Of a stretch of DNA of 64,000 nucleotides, positions 38,677-47,636 are shown piece by piece. Below the pieces are notes generated by a model that saw only the letters and a program-made list of their open reading frames with translations, did not search any database and had not been told where the DNA came from. Source of the DNA: Shewanella gaetbuli (GTDB lineage: Bacteria; Pseudomonadota; Gammaproteobacteria; Enterobacterales; Shewanellaceae); NCBI RefSeq assembly GCF_023284065.1, contig NZ_JAKIKP010000008.1, positions 1-64,000 on the forward strand. Direction: 5' to 3'. A program made the position numbers and the translations under genes. Every line of letters begins with the position of its first letter. Position 1 is the first letter of the stretch.

Positions 38677-39720
38677 ATGAAAAATAATCTATTAAGCCGA
38701 TTTAGCATCAAACTCTGTCTCAGTGTTGCACTGCTGGCGGGGGCAAGCTCTGCTTATGCTCAACCTTATTCAATTGCTATTCATGGTGGGGCGGGGACAA
38801 TTAATGAAGCGGACTTGAGTGAGGTACAGCAACAAGCTTATCGCGATAAATTAACTGAAGCGATTAACGCGGGTCATGCTGTATTAGCTAAAGGAGGCGA
38901 TAGTTTAACCGCGGTGCAAATGGCTATTAATGTATTGGAAAATAGCCCTTTATTTAATGCCGGTGTTGGGGCTGTGTATACCTTTGACGGTAAGCACGAG
39001 TTAGATGCCTCAATTATGGATGGCAAAGATATGCGGGCTGGAGCAGTAGCCGGTGTTACACATATTAAAAACCCAATTGATTTAGCCATAGCGGTGATGA
39101 ACAAATCACCTCATGTCATGCTTTATGGCCAAGGTGCAGAAGAGTTTGCCATTACACAGGGGATTCCTTTTGTTCCCAACCAACATTTTGATACCACGCA
39201 TCGCTATAACCAGTTAATTGATGCCCGTAAAAAAATTACTCAAGCTGAATCAAGCGTCAAAGACTACCAAGCCTCTGTGATGAAGTTGGATGATAATTAT
39301 AAATTTGGCACTGTTGGCGCGGTGGCGCTAGATAAAAATGGCAATTTAGCCGCAGGGACTTCTACCGGTGGAATGACCGCAAAACGCTTTGGTCGTATTG
39401 GTGATTCACCGGTTATTGGTGCTGGTAATTATGCTGAGAATGGGACTTGTGCCGTATCAGCAACAGGACATGGCGAATTCTTTATTCGTTATAATGTGGC
39501 CGCTGACATATGTGCAAGAGTGAAATACCAGCAAAAATCAATTATACAAGCTGCGGATGAAGTGATTAATCAACGATTAGTGTCTGCTGGTGGCACAGGT
39601 GGTGTTGTAGCCATTGATGCCAAAGGTAATATTGCCACTCCATTTAATACTAAAGGGATGTACCGCGCTACAAAAGTGGGTGATGAAAAAGAAAGTGTGA
39701 TGATTTGGCGTGATAAATAA
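38677..39720 (+). CDS. iaaA: Isoaspartyl peptidase / L-asparaginase (Ntn-hydrolase type), exported
   Basis: This plant-type asparaginase removes isoaspartyl residues and self-cleaves to expose a catalytic Thr. The 347-residue product has a signal peptide ending at about AYA-QP and HGGAGTI at the start of the alpha subunit. The autocleavage site is at KFGTVGAVAL, with Thr212 as nucleophile. STGGMTAKRFGRIGDSPVIGAGNYA and CAVSATGHGE follow. The precursor is full length, and export to the periplasm is indicated by the signal. Confidence 0.94.
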   Translation: MKNNLLSRFSIKLCLSVALLAGASSAYAQPYSIAIHGGAGTINEADLSEVQQQAYRDKLTEAINAGHAVLAKGGDSLTAVQMAINVLENSPLFNAGVGAVYTFDGKHELDASIMDGKDMRAGAVAGVTHIKNPIDLAIAVMNKSPHVMLYGQGAEEFAITQGIPFVPNQHFDTTHRYNQLIDARKKITQAESSVKDYQASVMKLDDNYKFGTVGAVALDKNGNLAAGTSTGGMTAKRFGRIGDSPVIGAGNYAENGTCAVSATGHGEFFIRYNVAADICARVKYQQKSIIQAADEVINQRLVSAGGTGGVVAIDAKGNIATPFNTKGMYRATKVGDEKESVMIWRDK

Positions 39721-39730
39721 TCCTTATTTT

Positions 39731-39765
39731 AGTGCTTATGGTTGACGTCATAAGCACTTTTTTTG
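39731..39765 (+). terminator. Terminator downstream of the isoaspartyl peptidase gene
   Basis: AGTGCTTATG and CATAAGCACT form a 10-bp stem with an 8-nt loop, followed by a run of T. Confidence 0.92.
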
Positions 39766-39829
39766 GGGTTAATTTTTTAACTATCGATTTAGCGATTATT
39801 GTTATTGCCTAGGCAAAGCAAGCCAAAAG

Positions 39830-39993
39830 CAGATCCTCGATAAAAGATCTCGAGGATGACGTTTTGGTTTTGTTTCGAAGATGACGTTGGGGTTTCGTTT
39901 CGAAGATGACGTTGGGGTTTCGTTTCGAGGATGAATGTGCTTATGGACTGCGCCATCACGTCATTCCAGCAATGCTTTTGGGCTGGAGTCCGC
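39830..39993 (-). repeat. Repeat array C: MITE/REP-like element in opposite orientation
   Basis: Read on the minus strand, the order is hairpin P2 (39959-39991), spacer, 25-bp units, then hairpin P1 (39830-39861). On the plus strand, 25-bp units begin at 39851, 39876, 39901 and 39926 with the pattern CGARGATGACGTT. They are therefore multiplied left ends of the element, whereas the units in arrays A and B derive from its right end. The rest of the gap up to 40214 shows no gene. Confidence 0.75.
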
Positions 39994-40214
39994 TTGACTC
40001 AATTTTTACCCACGTTGTTTGATAGTAAATTAATCAGTTTATTTTCAAATATGTATTTTTATTGACTAAACTTATAATGAGATGCACTAATAGAATGACC
40101 AATAACAAGTATGTAGCTTGTGTGTAGGCGGTAAAGCTATTACTTAATTAAGATGATTGGTGCTGACCAAGTCTCACAATAATTTGTGTAGCATTGTTTA
40201 TTAAGGGGAATAGT

Positions 40215-40631
40215 ATGGATTCAATAAAAATTATCGATTATATGGATCGCCGCCCGGTGTTGTTAAATGCCAATATGTCATTAGCCGTTGCCGTGGAAAA
40301 GCTGTTAGAAAGTCAACGCCCAGGTGCGCCCGTAGTGGGTGAGCAGGGCGAGCTTGTGGGTTTTTTATCTCAACAAGATTGTCTAGCTGTTATGCTTAAA
40401 AGTAGTTATCACTGTGACTTAACCAGTAAAGTGAAAGACTGTATGAAGACTGAAGTACTGAGTGTTCGCCCTGATGAGAGTATGCTGCATTTAGCTGAGC
40501 AAATGACGGGAGCAAAACCTAAAATTTACCCAGTGGTTGAACACGGTAAAGTCATTGGCGCCATAACACGCCAAGATGTGTTAAAAGCCATGAACACTTA
40601 TATGCAACAATGTTATTTGTCACCCGCATAA
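40215..40631 (+). CDS. CBS domain-containing protein
   Basis: This 138-residue protein consists of two CBS motifs forming one Bateman module. The first begins at IIDYMDRRPVLLNANMSLAVAV and the second at VKDCMKTEVLSVRPDESMLHLA. Each ends in the VGFLSQQD or IGAITRQDVL strand-helix. Such modules bind adenine nucleotides and usually regulate a partner. No partner domain is fused, so the function is open. The ATG at 40215 has AAGGGGAA upstream and is preferred over an earlier in-frame start at 40194. Confidence 0.88.
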   Translation: MDSIKIIDYMDRRPVLLNANMSLAVAVEKLLESQRPGAPVVGEQGELVGFLSQQDCLAVMLKSSYHCDLTSKVKDCMKTEVLSVRPDESMLHLAEQMTGAKPKIYPVVEHGKVIGAITRQDVLKAMNTYMQQCYLSPA

Positions 40632-40783
40632 ATTAAATGACACCATTGAAGCTTTAATCTGAAAGATAACAATAACAGTGGATGCCTAAAAAGCCAGCAA
40701 AGTAACGCGCTTAAACATACCAATATGTGTGCTTCCTTGCTAGGATCGAGTTTTTGAATTGCGATGCTAGCCAAGGAAACATT

Positions 40784-43700
40784 TTGAACGCGGATATAAA
40801 GCCATTATCGAAAGCATTTTTACAGCGTTGTGTACAAACAGACGCGGCCTACATTCGTCGACGATTGTTTCGTTTAAATAAACCCGCTAATGGAAAAAAT
40901 GCCAAGCCAATCGATGCCAAAGCAAAAGAACAGATCATAAAAGAGCTAGAAGATTTAGCGATTCAATCTGTTGCAAAAGTTCAGCAGCGCCTGGCTAATC
41001 GTCCCACCATTCAATATCCAGATGATCTTCCTGTTTCACAAAAACGCGATGAAATTGCTTCAGCGATTGCCAATAACCAAGTCGTTATTGTTGCTGGTGA
41101 AACCGGCTCTGGTAAAACAACGCAATTACCCAAAATTTGCTTAGATTTAGGTTTAGGGTGCCGCGGATTAATCGGCCACACTCAGCCTCGTCGTTTAGCT
41201 GCCAGAAGTGTTGCTACTCGAATAGCGGATGAAATTAACAGTCCATTAGGCGATGTGGTCGGTTTTAAAGTTAGATTTGCTGATGCCATTAACGAAAATA
41301 GTTACGTTAAATTAATGACTGACGGTATTTTGCTGGCCGAATTGACCTCAGATAAATACTTAAATCAGTACGACACTATTATTATTGATGAAGCGCATGA
41401 ACGTAGTTTAAACATTGATTTTATTTTGGGTTACTTAAAACAAGTATTGAAAAAACGCCCAGAATTAAAAGTGATTATCACTTCTGCGACCATTGATGTA
41501 GAACGTTTTTCTCAGCATTTTGATAATGCTCCTGTGATTGAAGTTTCAGGACGAACCTATCCTGTAGAAACACGATATCGACCTTTAGTTCAGCAAGATG
41601 ATGCGGACAGAGATGTCACCGACGGCATTTTTGCGGCAGTTGATGAGTTAATGGCTGAAGGCCCAGGTGACATTCTGATTTTCATGAATGGTGAAAGAGA
41701 AATTCGAGATACTGCAGATATGCTGCGTAAGCAAAATTATCGCGATACCGAAATTTTGCCGTTATATGCTCGCTTGTCGTACGGTGAACAATCAAAGGTA
41801 TTTAAAAGCCATATTGGTCGTCGAATAGTACTTGCCACCAACGTTGCTGAAACTTCATTGACGGTGCCGGGTATTCGTTATGTGATTGACCCCGGTACAG
41901 CAAGAATCAGCCGTTATAGTTATCGTACTAAAGTACAGCGTTTACCTATCGAGCCTATTTCACAAGCCAGTGCCAACCAACGTCAAGGGCGATGTGGTCG
42001 TGTGGGGCCGGGTATCTGCATTCGTTTATTTGATGAAACTGACTTTATTCAACGTCCCGAGTTTACCGACCCTGAAATTTTACGAACCAATTTAGCCTCG
42101 GTTATTTTGCAAATGCTAGCTGTGGGCTTAGGCGACATCGCAGGTTTCCCCTTTATTCAACCGCCAGAGCAGAAACACATTCGTGATGGTTTCTTGCTAT
42201 TAGAAGAGTTACAAGCGGTTGAGAAACGTAAAGGACAGTTGGTATTGACCCCACTTGGGCGTAATTTATCTAAAATTCCATTGGATCCAAGATTAGCTCG
42301 CATGGTCATTGAGGCAAATAAGCAGCAGTGTTTACATGAAGCGCTAGTCATTACCGCGGGATTATCGATACAAGATCCTAGAGAACGCCCTATAGATAAA
42401 AAGCAGGCTGCGGATGAATGTCATCGTCGCTTTGCAGATAAAGACTCTGACTTTAGCAGTTGGATTAAACTGTGGGACCACTTAAAAGACCAAAAACATG
42501 AGCTTTCGGCTAGCCAGTTTAGAAAGCAGTGTCGTGACGAATACTTAGCTTATTTACGTGTTCGAGAATGGCAAGATTTATACACTCAGCTAAAACAGGC
42601 GGTACATGACTTAAAATGGCGCTTGAACGATACCCCTGCAGGTTATGACAATTTACATCAAGCTATATTGTCCGGTTTACTGAGCCATATTGGTTTTAAA
42701 GATGCCAATAATGAATATTTAGGGGCACGTAATCGTAAGTTTTTTGTTTTTCCCGGCTCGCCATTAGCCAAAAAAGGGCCTAAATGGATTATGGCCGCAG
42801 AGTTAACTGAAACGTCCCGCCTGTTTGCCCGTTGCTGCGCAAAAATTCAACCGGAGTGGCTAGAGCCACTTGCCGCGCATTTAATAAAAAAGAACCAAGT
42901 TGAGCCCCATTTTGAAGCGAAAGCTGGCAGTGTGGTTGCCTTTGAAAACCAAGTGCTTTATGGCTTAACAGTGGTAAATCGTCGTCGAGTTCAATATGGG
43001 CCAATTAACCCAGTTGAAGCCCGAGAAATATTTATACGCAGTGCGCTAGCAGAAGGACAGTTACAAACTAAAGAAGCTTTTTTTGTTAATAATCAGAAGT
43101 TAAAACAAGACATTGAAGAGTTAGAACATAAATCACGACGTCGGGACATTCTGGTAGATGATGATGTGCTAGTCGACTTTTACGAGCCGCGAATTCCCCA
43201 AGGTATTTACAATGCTCCACTATTATTCAAGTGGTGGAAAAAAGCTCGAGTTGAACAACCTGAACTACTTAATTTTAATGAACAACTGCTGATGCAGCGC
43301 AGCGCGGAACATATTTCAGCGCTAGATTTTCCCGAGGTATGGCATAAAGGCAACTTAGCATTAACAGTAAGCTATAACTTCGAGCCAGCAAACATCGATG
43401 ATGGTGTCTCAGTCCATATTCCGGTGGCGTTGTTAAATCAAATTGATGATCAAGATTTTGACTGGCTGGTACCAGGATTAAGAGAAGAAAAAGTGGTCGC
43501 GTTAATTAAGTCGCTACCTAAAACCTTGCGACGTAATTTTGTGCCAGCACCAGACTATGCTAGAGCGTGTGTGCAAGCAATGACACCGTTTGACATGCCA
43601 TTAGTCGACAGCCTTTGTAAACAATTATTAAGAATGAGCGGCACTAAAGTTACTCCGGATGATTTTGACTTTACTCAGCTAGCCGCACATCTATTAATTA

Positions 43701-44683
43701 ACTTTAAAGTCGAAGATGACAAAGGGCGTTTAGTTGCAGAGGGCAGACAAATTGAGCCACTTAAAGAGCAACTTCAAGGTGTGGTCGCCAAAGCAATACG
43801 AAAAGTAGCAGATAAAGGGATTGAACAAGCTCAAATTACTCAATGGTCATTTGGTGATTTACCTAAACAGTATCAACAACGTAAAGGCAACTATGAAGTT
43901 AAAGCTTTTCCGGCACTGATTGATAACAAATCGGATGTTGAAATAAAGCTGTTTGATGATGAGCATGAAGCAGCAAAACAGCATCGTTTAGGGATAAGGC
44001 GTTTGTTATTACTTAACATTCCATCTCCGGTGAAGCATCTACAACAGTCGTTACCTAACAAAGCAAAACTGGCAATGTATTTTAATCCATTTGGTCAGGT
44101 TCAATTACTGATTGATGATATTATTCAAGCATCTGTACAGCAGTTATTGGATGAAAAACAATTAGATATTCGTAGTGAAGACCAATTTGAGCAAGCTAAA
44201 GATTGGGTTAGACAAGAGCTAAACCCGGCTGCAGAACAGATTTCGCTCAAGGTTGAAAAAATTCTGACGATTTATCAAAGAATCAAGAAAAGGCTTAAGG
44301 GCAAAATTAGTTTAGACATTGCTTTTGCCATGAGCGATATTCAAAGCCAACTCGATAAACTCGTTTATAAAGGTTTTGTACAAGATTGTGGTTGGGATAA
44401 GCTAACTGATGTTGCAAGGTATTTGTTAGCAATAGAAAACCGTTTAGATAAGTTACCAGTCGACCCTAATCGTGACAGGATTCATATGCAAAGCATTTCT
44501 AAATTGCAGGATCTATTAACCGCACAGTTGGCCAAAATACCTAAGCTACAACCGGTTCCAGAGGCGCTAATTGAAGCTAGGTGGATGATTGAAGAGTATC
44601 GGGTTTCTTGTTTTGCACAGGTATTAGGTACGGCTTACCCTATCTCTGAAAAGCGGGTACTTAATCATATCAATCAAGTGTGA
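40784..44683 (+). CDS. hrpA: ATP-dependent RNA helicase HrpA
   Basis: HrpA is a DEAH-box helicase; the E. coli enzyme acts on mRNA and rescues collided ribosomes. The P-loop GETGSGKT is at residues 105-112. DEAH (IIDEAHERSLN), SATID and QRQGRCGRVGPG follow as motifs II, III and VI. Winged-helix, OB and a long HrpA-specific C-terminal region complete about 1299 residues. The start is placed at a TTG with AAGGA upstream. A GTG at 40727 in frame would add 19 residues not expected from homologues. Confidence 0.93.
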   Translation: MNADIKPLSKAFLQRCVQTDAAYIRRRLFRLNKPANGKNAKPIDAKAKEQIIKELEDLAIQSVAKVQQRLANRPTIQYPDDLPVSQKRDEIASAIANNQVVIVAGETGSGKTTQLPKICLDLGLGCRGLIGHTQPRRLAARSVATRIADEINSPLGDVVGFKVRFADAINENSYVKLMTDGILLAELTSDKYLNQYDTIIIDEAHERSLNIDFILGYLKQVLKKRPELKVIITSATIDVERFSQHFDNAPVIEVSGRTYPVETRYRPLVQQDDADRDVTDGIFAAVDELMAEGPGDILIFMNGEREIRDTADMLRKQNYRDTEILPLYARLSYGEQSKVFKSHIGRRIVLATNVAETSLTVPGIRYVIDPGTARISRYSYRTKVQRLPIEPISQASANQRQGRCGRVGPGICIRLFDETDFIQRPEFTDPEILRTNLASVILQMLAVGLGDIAGFPFIQPPEQKHIRDGFLLLEELQAVEKRKGQLVLTPLGRNLSKIPLDPRLARMVIEANKQQCLHEALVITAGLSIQDPRERPIDKKQAADECHRRFADKDSDFSSWIKLWDHLKDQKHELSASQFRKQCRDEYLAYLRVREWQDLYTQLKQAVHDLKWRLNDTPAGYDNLHQAILSGLLSHIGFKDANNEYLGARNRKFFVFPGSPLAKKGPKWIMAAELTETSRLFARCCAKIQPEWLEPLAAHLIKKNQVEPHFEAKAGSVVAFENQVLYGLTVVNRRRVQYGPINPVEAREIFIRSALAEGQLQTKEAFFVNNQKLKQDIEELEHKSRRRDILVDDDVLVDFYEPRIPQGIYNAPLLFKWWKKARVEQPELLNFNEQLLMQRSAEHISALDFPEVWHKGNLALTVSYNFEPANIDDGVSVHIPVALLNQIDDQDFDWLVPGLREEKVVALIKSLPKTLRRNFVPAPDYARACVQAMTPFDMPLVDSLCKQLLRMSGTKVTPDDFDFTQLAAHLLINFKVEDDKGRLVAEGRQIEPLKEQLQGVVAKAIRKVADKGIEQAQITQWSFGDLPKQYQQRKGNYEVKAFPALIDNKSDVEIKLFDDEHEAAKQHRLGIRRLLLLNIPSPVKHLQQSLPNKAKLAMYFNPFGQVQLLIDDIIQASVQQLLDEKQLDIRSEDQFEQAKDWVRQELNPAAEQISLKVEKILTIYQRIKKRLKGKISLDIAFAMSDIQSQLDKLVYKGFVQDCGWDKLTDVARYLLAIENRLDKLPVDPNRDRIHMQSISKLQDLLTAQLAKIPKLQPVPEALIEARWMIEEYRVSCFAQVLGTAYPISEKRVLNHINQV

Positions 44684-44723
44684 TGCTACGAATTTACAAA
44701 TAAGCGAGTTTTACATTGCCATT

Positions 44724-44753
44724 AACCCCAGCAGTATTACTGTTGGGGTTTTT
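44724..44753 (+). terminator. Terminator downstream of hrpA
   Basis: AACCCCAGCAG-TATTA-CTGTTGGGGTT followed by TTT forms a stable hairpin 40 nt after the hrpA stop. Confidence 0.9.
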
Positions 44754-44940
44754 ATTTATTCAAATCTTGTCAGCAGAATAAACCAGACATGGGCTTAATA
44801 GGCGTTGTATTTTTGATCTAAAAAGTGAAAGTCTTTCATGGATTTTAGCGAAAAAGCTACTTGTAGTCATATTAAGCTTACTTTTTTGAAAGTTTTCTGT
44901 AATTTTTGCTGTTTTGGGCTAGTAAATCGGTTCTTTTGGT

Positions 44941-44949
44941 TGTTATAAT
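44941..44949 (+). promoter_or_regulatory. Extended -10 promoter upstream of the 26-codon ORF
   Basis: TGTTATAAT is a perfect -10 hexamer with the TGn extension and no good -35 element, as is usual for extended -10 promoters. A start near 44956 would give a 5' leader of about 110 nt before the ATG at 45069. Confidence 0.6.
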
Positions 44950-45068
44950 CGCTCGCAAGAAGAAAGTGATTGGTACTTTTTCTCTGTTTATAGGTAAATG
45001 TTAGTGACCTCGAAGTCTAAAAATAAACATGCCTATCCCTACACGACCTAGAAATGATTGGAGTTATT

Positions 45069-45149
45069 ATGGAAGTTCATGAATACGAAAATGCTTACTA
45101 CCAAGTAAAAGATGACGTGTTAGAGTCTTTACCTTCTGAAGAAGAGTAA
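45069..45149 (+). CDS. Small acidic protein of 26 residues
   Basis: This short ORF encodes 26 residues beginning MEVHEYENAYYQVKDDVLES and ending in three Glu. It has TTGGAG six nt before the ATG and an extended -10 promoter about 120 nt upstream. A strong terminator follows 73 nt after the stop. The whole cassette (44941-45243) is therefore a self-contained transcription unit between hrpA and csrB. There is no membrane segment or signal. I know of no function; translation is inferred from the ribosome binding site and the transcript signals. Confidence 0.6.
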   Translation: MEVHEYENAYYQVKDDVLESLPSEEE

Positions 45150-45221
45150 AACGAACGCTAAATATCAATCTATAGGATTAGATTGAATGCTCCAATAGAC
45201 AATGCAAACCCATATAAAAAT

Positions 45222-45243
45222 AGCAGCCTAGGCTGCTTTTTTT
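45222..45243 (+). terminator. Terminator downstream of the 26-codon ORF
   Basis: The perfect palindrome AGCAGCCTAGGCTGCT is followed by seven T. It is further flanked by CCCATA and TATGGG, which extend the dyad. Confidence 0.9.
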
Positions 45244-45419
45244 ATGGGTGAATTTATTCAAAACACTTCTTTGAAAGAATGAGAGCTGACAGGTCTTTTT
45301 TTTGAATGGTGTTGATTGTTTTTTATACATAAAATAAATATGTTTATGTTTTAAAACTCTAATACACCATCATTTTGTAAGTTAAATGTTTAATTTATGT
45401 TTTAGCTTGCCATTTCATT

Positions 45420-45437
45420 TGTAAGATATATCTCACA
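45420..45437 (+). promoter_or_regulatory. GacA/UvrY-type binding site upstream of csrB
   Basis: TGTAAGATATATCTCACA is an 18-bp near-perfect palindrome. It matches the GacA/UvrY/VarA consensus TGTAAG-N6-CTTACA with one mismatch. It is centred about 180 bp upstream of the inferred csrB start, the distance usual for these sites. A half-site TGTAAG recurs at 45443. Upstream, 45244-45419 shows nothing else clear. Confidence 0.8.
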
Positions 45438-45607
45438 CAGGCTGTAAGATAAACACACTGCGATAAGCTGATTTAAAATTGAAGCCAAGACCAAATCTCA
45501 TTAGTATCAGATGTTTATGATGTTTCTTGTTGTTGTGACTGAGTAGTCCTGTTGTTAAGGTAATGTTTCGGCCTTTTTCTTTTATGAAAATATATTAATA
45601 TTACTAG

Positions 45608-46037
45608 GCGCTAAGGATTGCAGCAAAGTGAACGGAAAATGGATTAAGAGTAGGAAACTCGCAAACACTTTGAAGGATCAGCTTTAAAGGACTAATTTTT
45701 AACGGAAGATTGCAGGACGCAACAAGGTTTTAACTCGTTTTATGGAAAAGGCGAGATGAGTATTTAGGATTAATGCTCAAAGGATTAAGTCATACTGGGA
45801 TGGTATGAATAAAAGGATTTCACGGACGATATAAGGACACGCTTAGGATGAGCATGCTTAGTCAAAGGATAACTGAGCAAGAAGGATAGTACTGAAATAG
45901 GTACAAGGATTATCAAGGATAGCGCATGGAAAGGGCTGGAGCCAATGATACGCATGGATGGTGCAGGGAGCATATTATAGCGGGAAAGCTTAACAAGAGA
46001 ACAGAAGGCCGTGACTTAATGTCGCGGCCTTTCTTTT
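45608..46037 (+). ncRNA. csrB: CsrB-type regulatory sRNA (CsrA sponge)
   Basis: CsrB RNAs sequester the translational regulator CsrA through many GGA motifs. Between 45615 and 45985 I count 25 GGA trinucleotides, 14 of them AGGA, mostly in AAGGAT or AAGGAC context. No plus-strand ORF explains this, and a Rho-independent terminator ends the block. The 5' end is inferred from TAATAT at 45596-45601. A GacA-type box lies about 180 bp upstream. The neighbouring yqcC-truC-yqcA group also flanks csrB in E. coli. The length of about 430 nt is a little above the E. coli RNA (about 370). Confidence 0.92.
46005..46037 (+). terminator. csrB terminator
   Basis: AAGGCCGTGAC-TTAAT-GTCGCGGCCTT forms an 11-bp stem with one G-T pair, followed by TTTCTTTT. 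Confidence 0.92.
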
Positions 46038-46082
46038 GGGGTAACGTTTCTCATCGAAATCTTGATGTCAATAGCTGAGTTA

Positions 46083-46469
46083 TTAACGGCATTTACCAGA
46101 ACTACAACTACTTCGGCTACCGCAGCCACCAAACTTACCTTGTGACTTGGGTGCATCCATCCACTCTGGTTCTGGAAATATCGGCCAATCAATTTTTTTG
46201 ACGGTTTTACCCTGCATAAAAATATGTGCTCGATATTGATTTATCCCATCAGTGCTAAACTCAAACATAAATTTAGCTTTCCAGCATAATCCAGTATGGC
46301 CACCTAGACTCGGACTTGCAGACTCCATTGCAACGGCAAGCAATTGCACATTTTGTTTACGACAAGCTTGTTCAGCCATAACGCGACTTAATTCTGCCAT
46401 AGTACGTAGTTGCCAAAAAAAGGCCGCGACAACGACTAGCGCTGCCATTATTAAAAAATCAGACATCAT
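46083..46469 (-). CDS. DUF3301-type membrane-anchored protein with Cys-rich tail
   Basis: This 128-residue protein has an N-terminal membrane segment (about residues 4-20). A small conserved domain follows, with QLLAVAM, WKAKFMFEFSTDG and RAHIFMQGKTV. The last 15 residues are Gly/Ser/Cys-rich with four Cys (GGCGSRSSCSSGKC). It fits the DUF3301 family, which has no known function. Its first ATG overlaps the stop of the DUF3549 gene, so both are made from one transcript. Confidence 0.78.
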   Translation of the reverse strand: MMSDFLIMAALVVVAAFFWQLRTMAELSRVMAEQACRKQNVQLLAVAMESASPSLGGHTGLCWKAKFMFEFSTDGINQYRAHIFMQGKTVKKIDWPIFPEPEWMDAPKSQGKFGGCGSRSSCSSGKCR

Positions 46470-47479
46470 AGGCTTGCTGCCTTAAATAAACCGCCAATGG
46501 CGTGAGAAAGTTGTTCACTTCTGTTTGGGTTACGTAAGTCTGTTAGTAACGCATTTCGAAGGATTGGAATAGCCACAATATCAGCAAAAACTTGGTTAAA
46601 GAAGTGTTGAGGCTGTTTTGCTAAAGCTTCTAAATAGAATTTGCGAGTTTCATCATCTTTTAATGCCGTCCAGTTTCTTGCTGCAATGGTGATCAACATA
46701 TTGTCATCAAGTTGATTGTGATGATGTAACTCGGCAATCGCCTGTTGGCAAACGCTAGGGTGGGAAGATAATGCCTTCAAATAGATACCTTTAAACTCAG
46801 CGGCTGACTGACTAAATAACTGATATAAGGTATCAACCAATGGTTGTTCAATAACAAGGTGTTCTAAACATTCACAGGTTGCTGCTTGTACTTCAATCGG
46901 TGCTTTAGGCAGAGTTTCAGCAATTTGCGTAAGGTGATCAAACTGCTTCATTCGCACACATAAGTCAGCTAGCCCTTGTAAACCAAGATGTTGCCAGTTT
47001 TCTGATGGCGTTTGCCCCGAGAAATATTGCGCTGCAAATTCATATTGGCTTGAGGCTTGTTGACCTAACTGTTTTCTCACCAAGGCGTTAAACATGGCAA
47101 GTTTATGTTGATTAGGTTTAAAGCTAAAAGGGTGGTTAGCAAGTTGCTGCTGTTGTTCTTCCGTGAGCGTTTGTGTGGGGTCGCGCCCTAACGCTTCCAA
47201 AATCATTTTAATAAACTGTTGTCTAGGCGCGGGTGAAAGCAACCCTTGCTCATCTAAAGGCAGCTTAATAAACCAAATGTATGGCTGTTCACTTTGTTGC
47301 CAAAATACAATGGCAAATTGAGCATGACCTTGAATGGGATAAGGATAAGGACTAACAAGTGACTCAATTTGATGAAATGCCATCATATCGATGTTTTGAA
47401 CTTTTCTTCCCAGATCGTAAACTTGAAACTGGGTGTTAGCCGTGGCTAGAAATTGACTTAAGGTGGTGATTTCTGTCAT
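46466..47479 (-). CDS. DUF3549 family protein
   Basis: This 337-residue soluble protein begins TEITTLSQFLATANTQFQVYDLGRKVQNI, the conserved start of DUF3549. The central and C-terminal parts look like helical repeats (ALSSHPSVCQQAIAELHHHN and similar). No catalytic motif was seen. The pairing with DUF3301 is seen in Shewanella and Vibrio. It is divergent from yqcC across a 157-bp gap. Confidence 0.8.
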   Translation of the reverse strand: MTEITTLSQFLATANTQFQVYDLGRKVQNIDMMAFHQIESLVSPYPYPIQGHAQFAIVFWQQSEQPYIWFIKLPLDEQGLLSPAPRQQFIKMILEALGRDPTQTLTEEQQQQLANHPFSFKPNQHKLAMFNALVRKQLGQQASSQYEFAAQYFSGQTPSENWQHLGLQGLADLCVRMKQFDHLTQIAETLPKAPIEVQAATCECLEHLVIEQPLVDTLYQLFSQSAAEFKGIYLKALSSHPSVCQQAIAELHHHNQLDDNMLITIAARNWTALKDDETRKFYLEALAKQPQHFFNQVFADIVAIPILRNALLTDLRNPNRSEQLSHAIGGLFKAASL

Positions 47480-47636
47480 TGGAACTCGCTTTACAAAAAC
47501 ATGGCATTATTTAACCTTAACTGAGTTAAGAGATGAATAGGCGATATTTACTATCCAGAGTTGAGGTTATTTAGAGTTTAATTGTGGCTAATGTTATCAT
47601 ATTCAACCTAAATAATAGGTATCGGATTCGTTTTTT

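Noticed and set aside
45785..45973. Minus-strand ORF of 62 codons
   Set aside because: It lies inside the GGA-rich csrB RNA and reads as the antisense of its motifs, with no homology seen.
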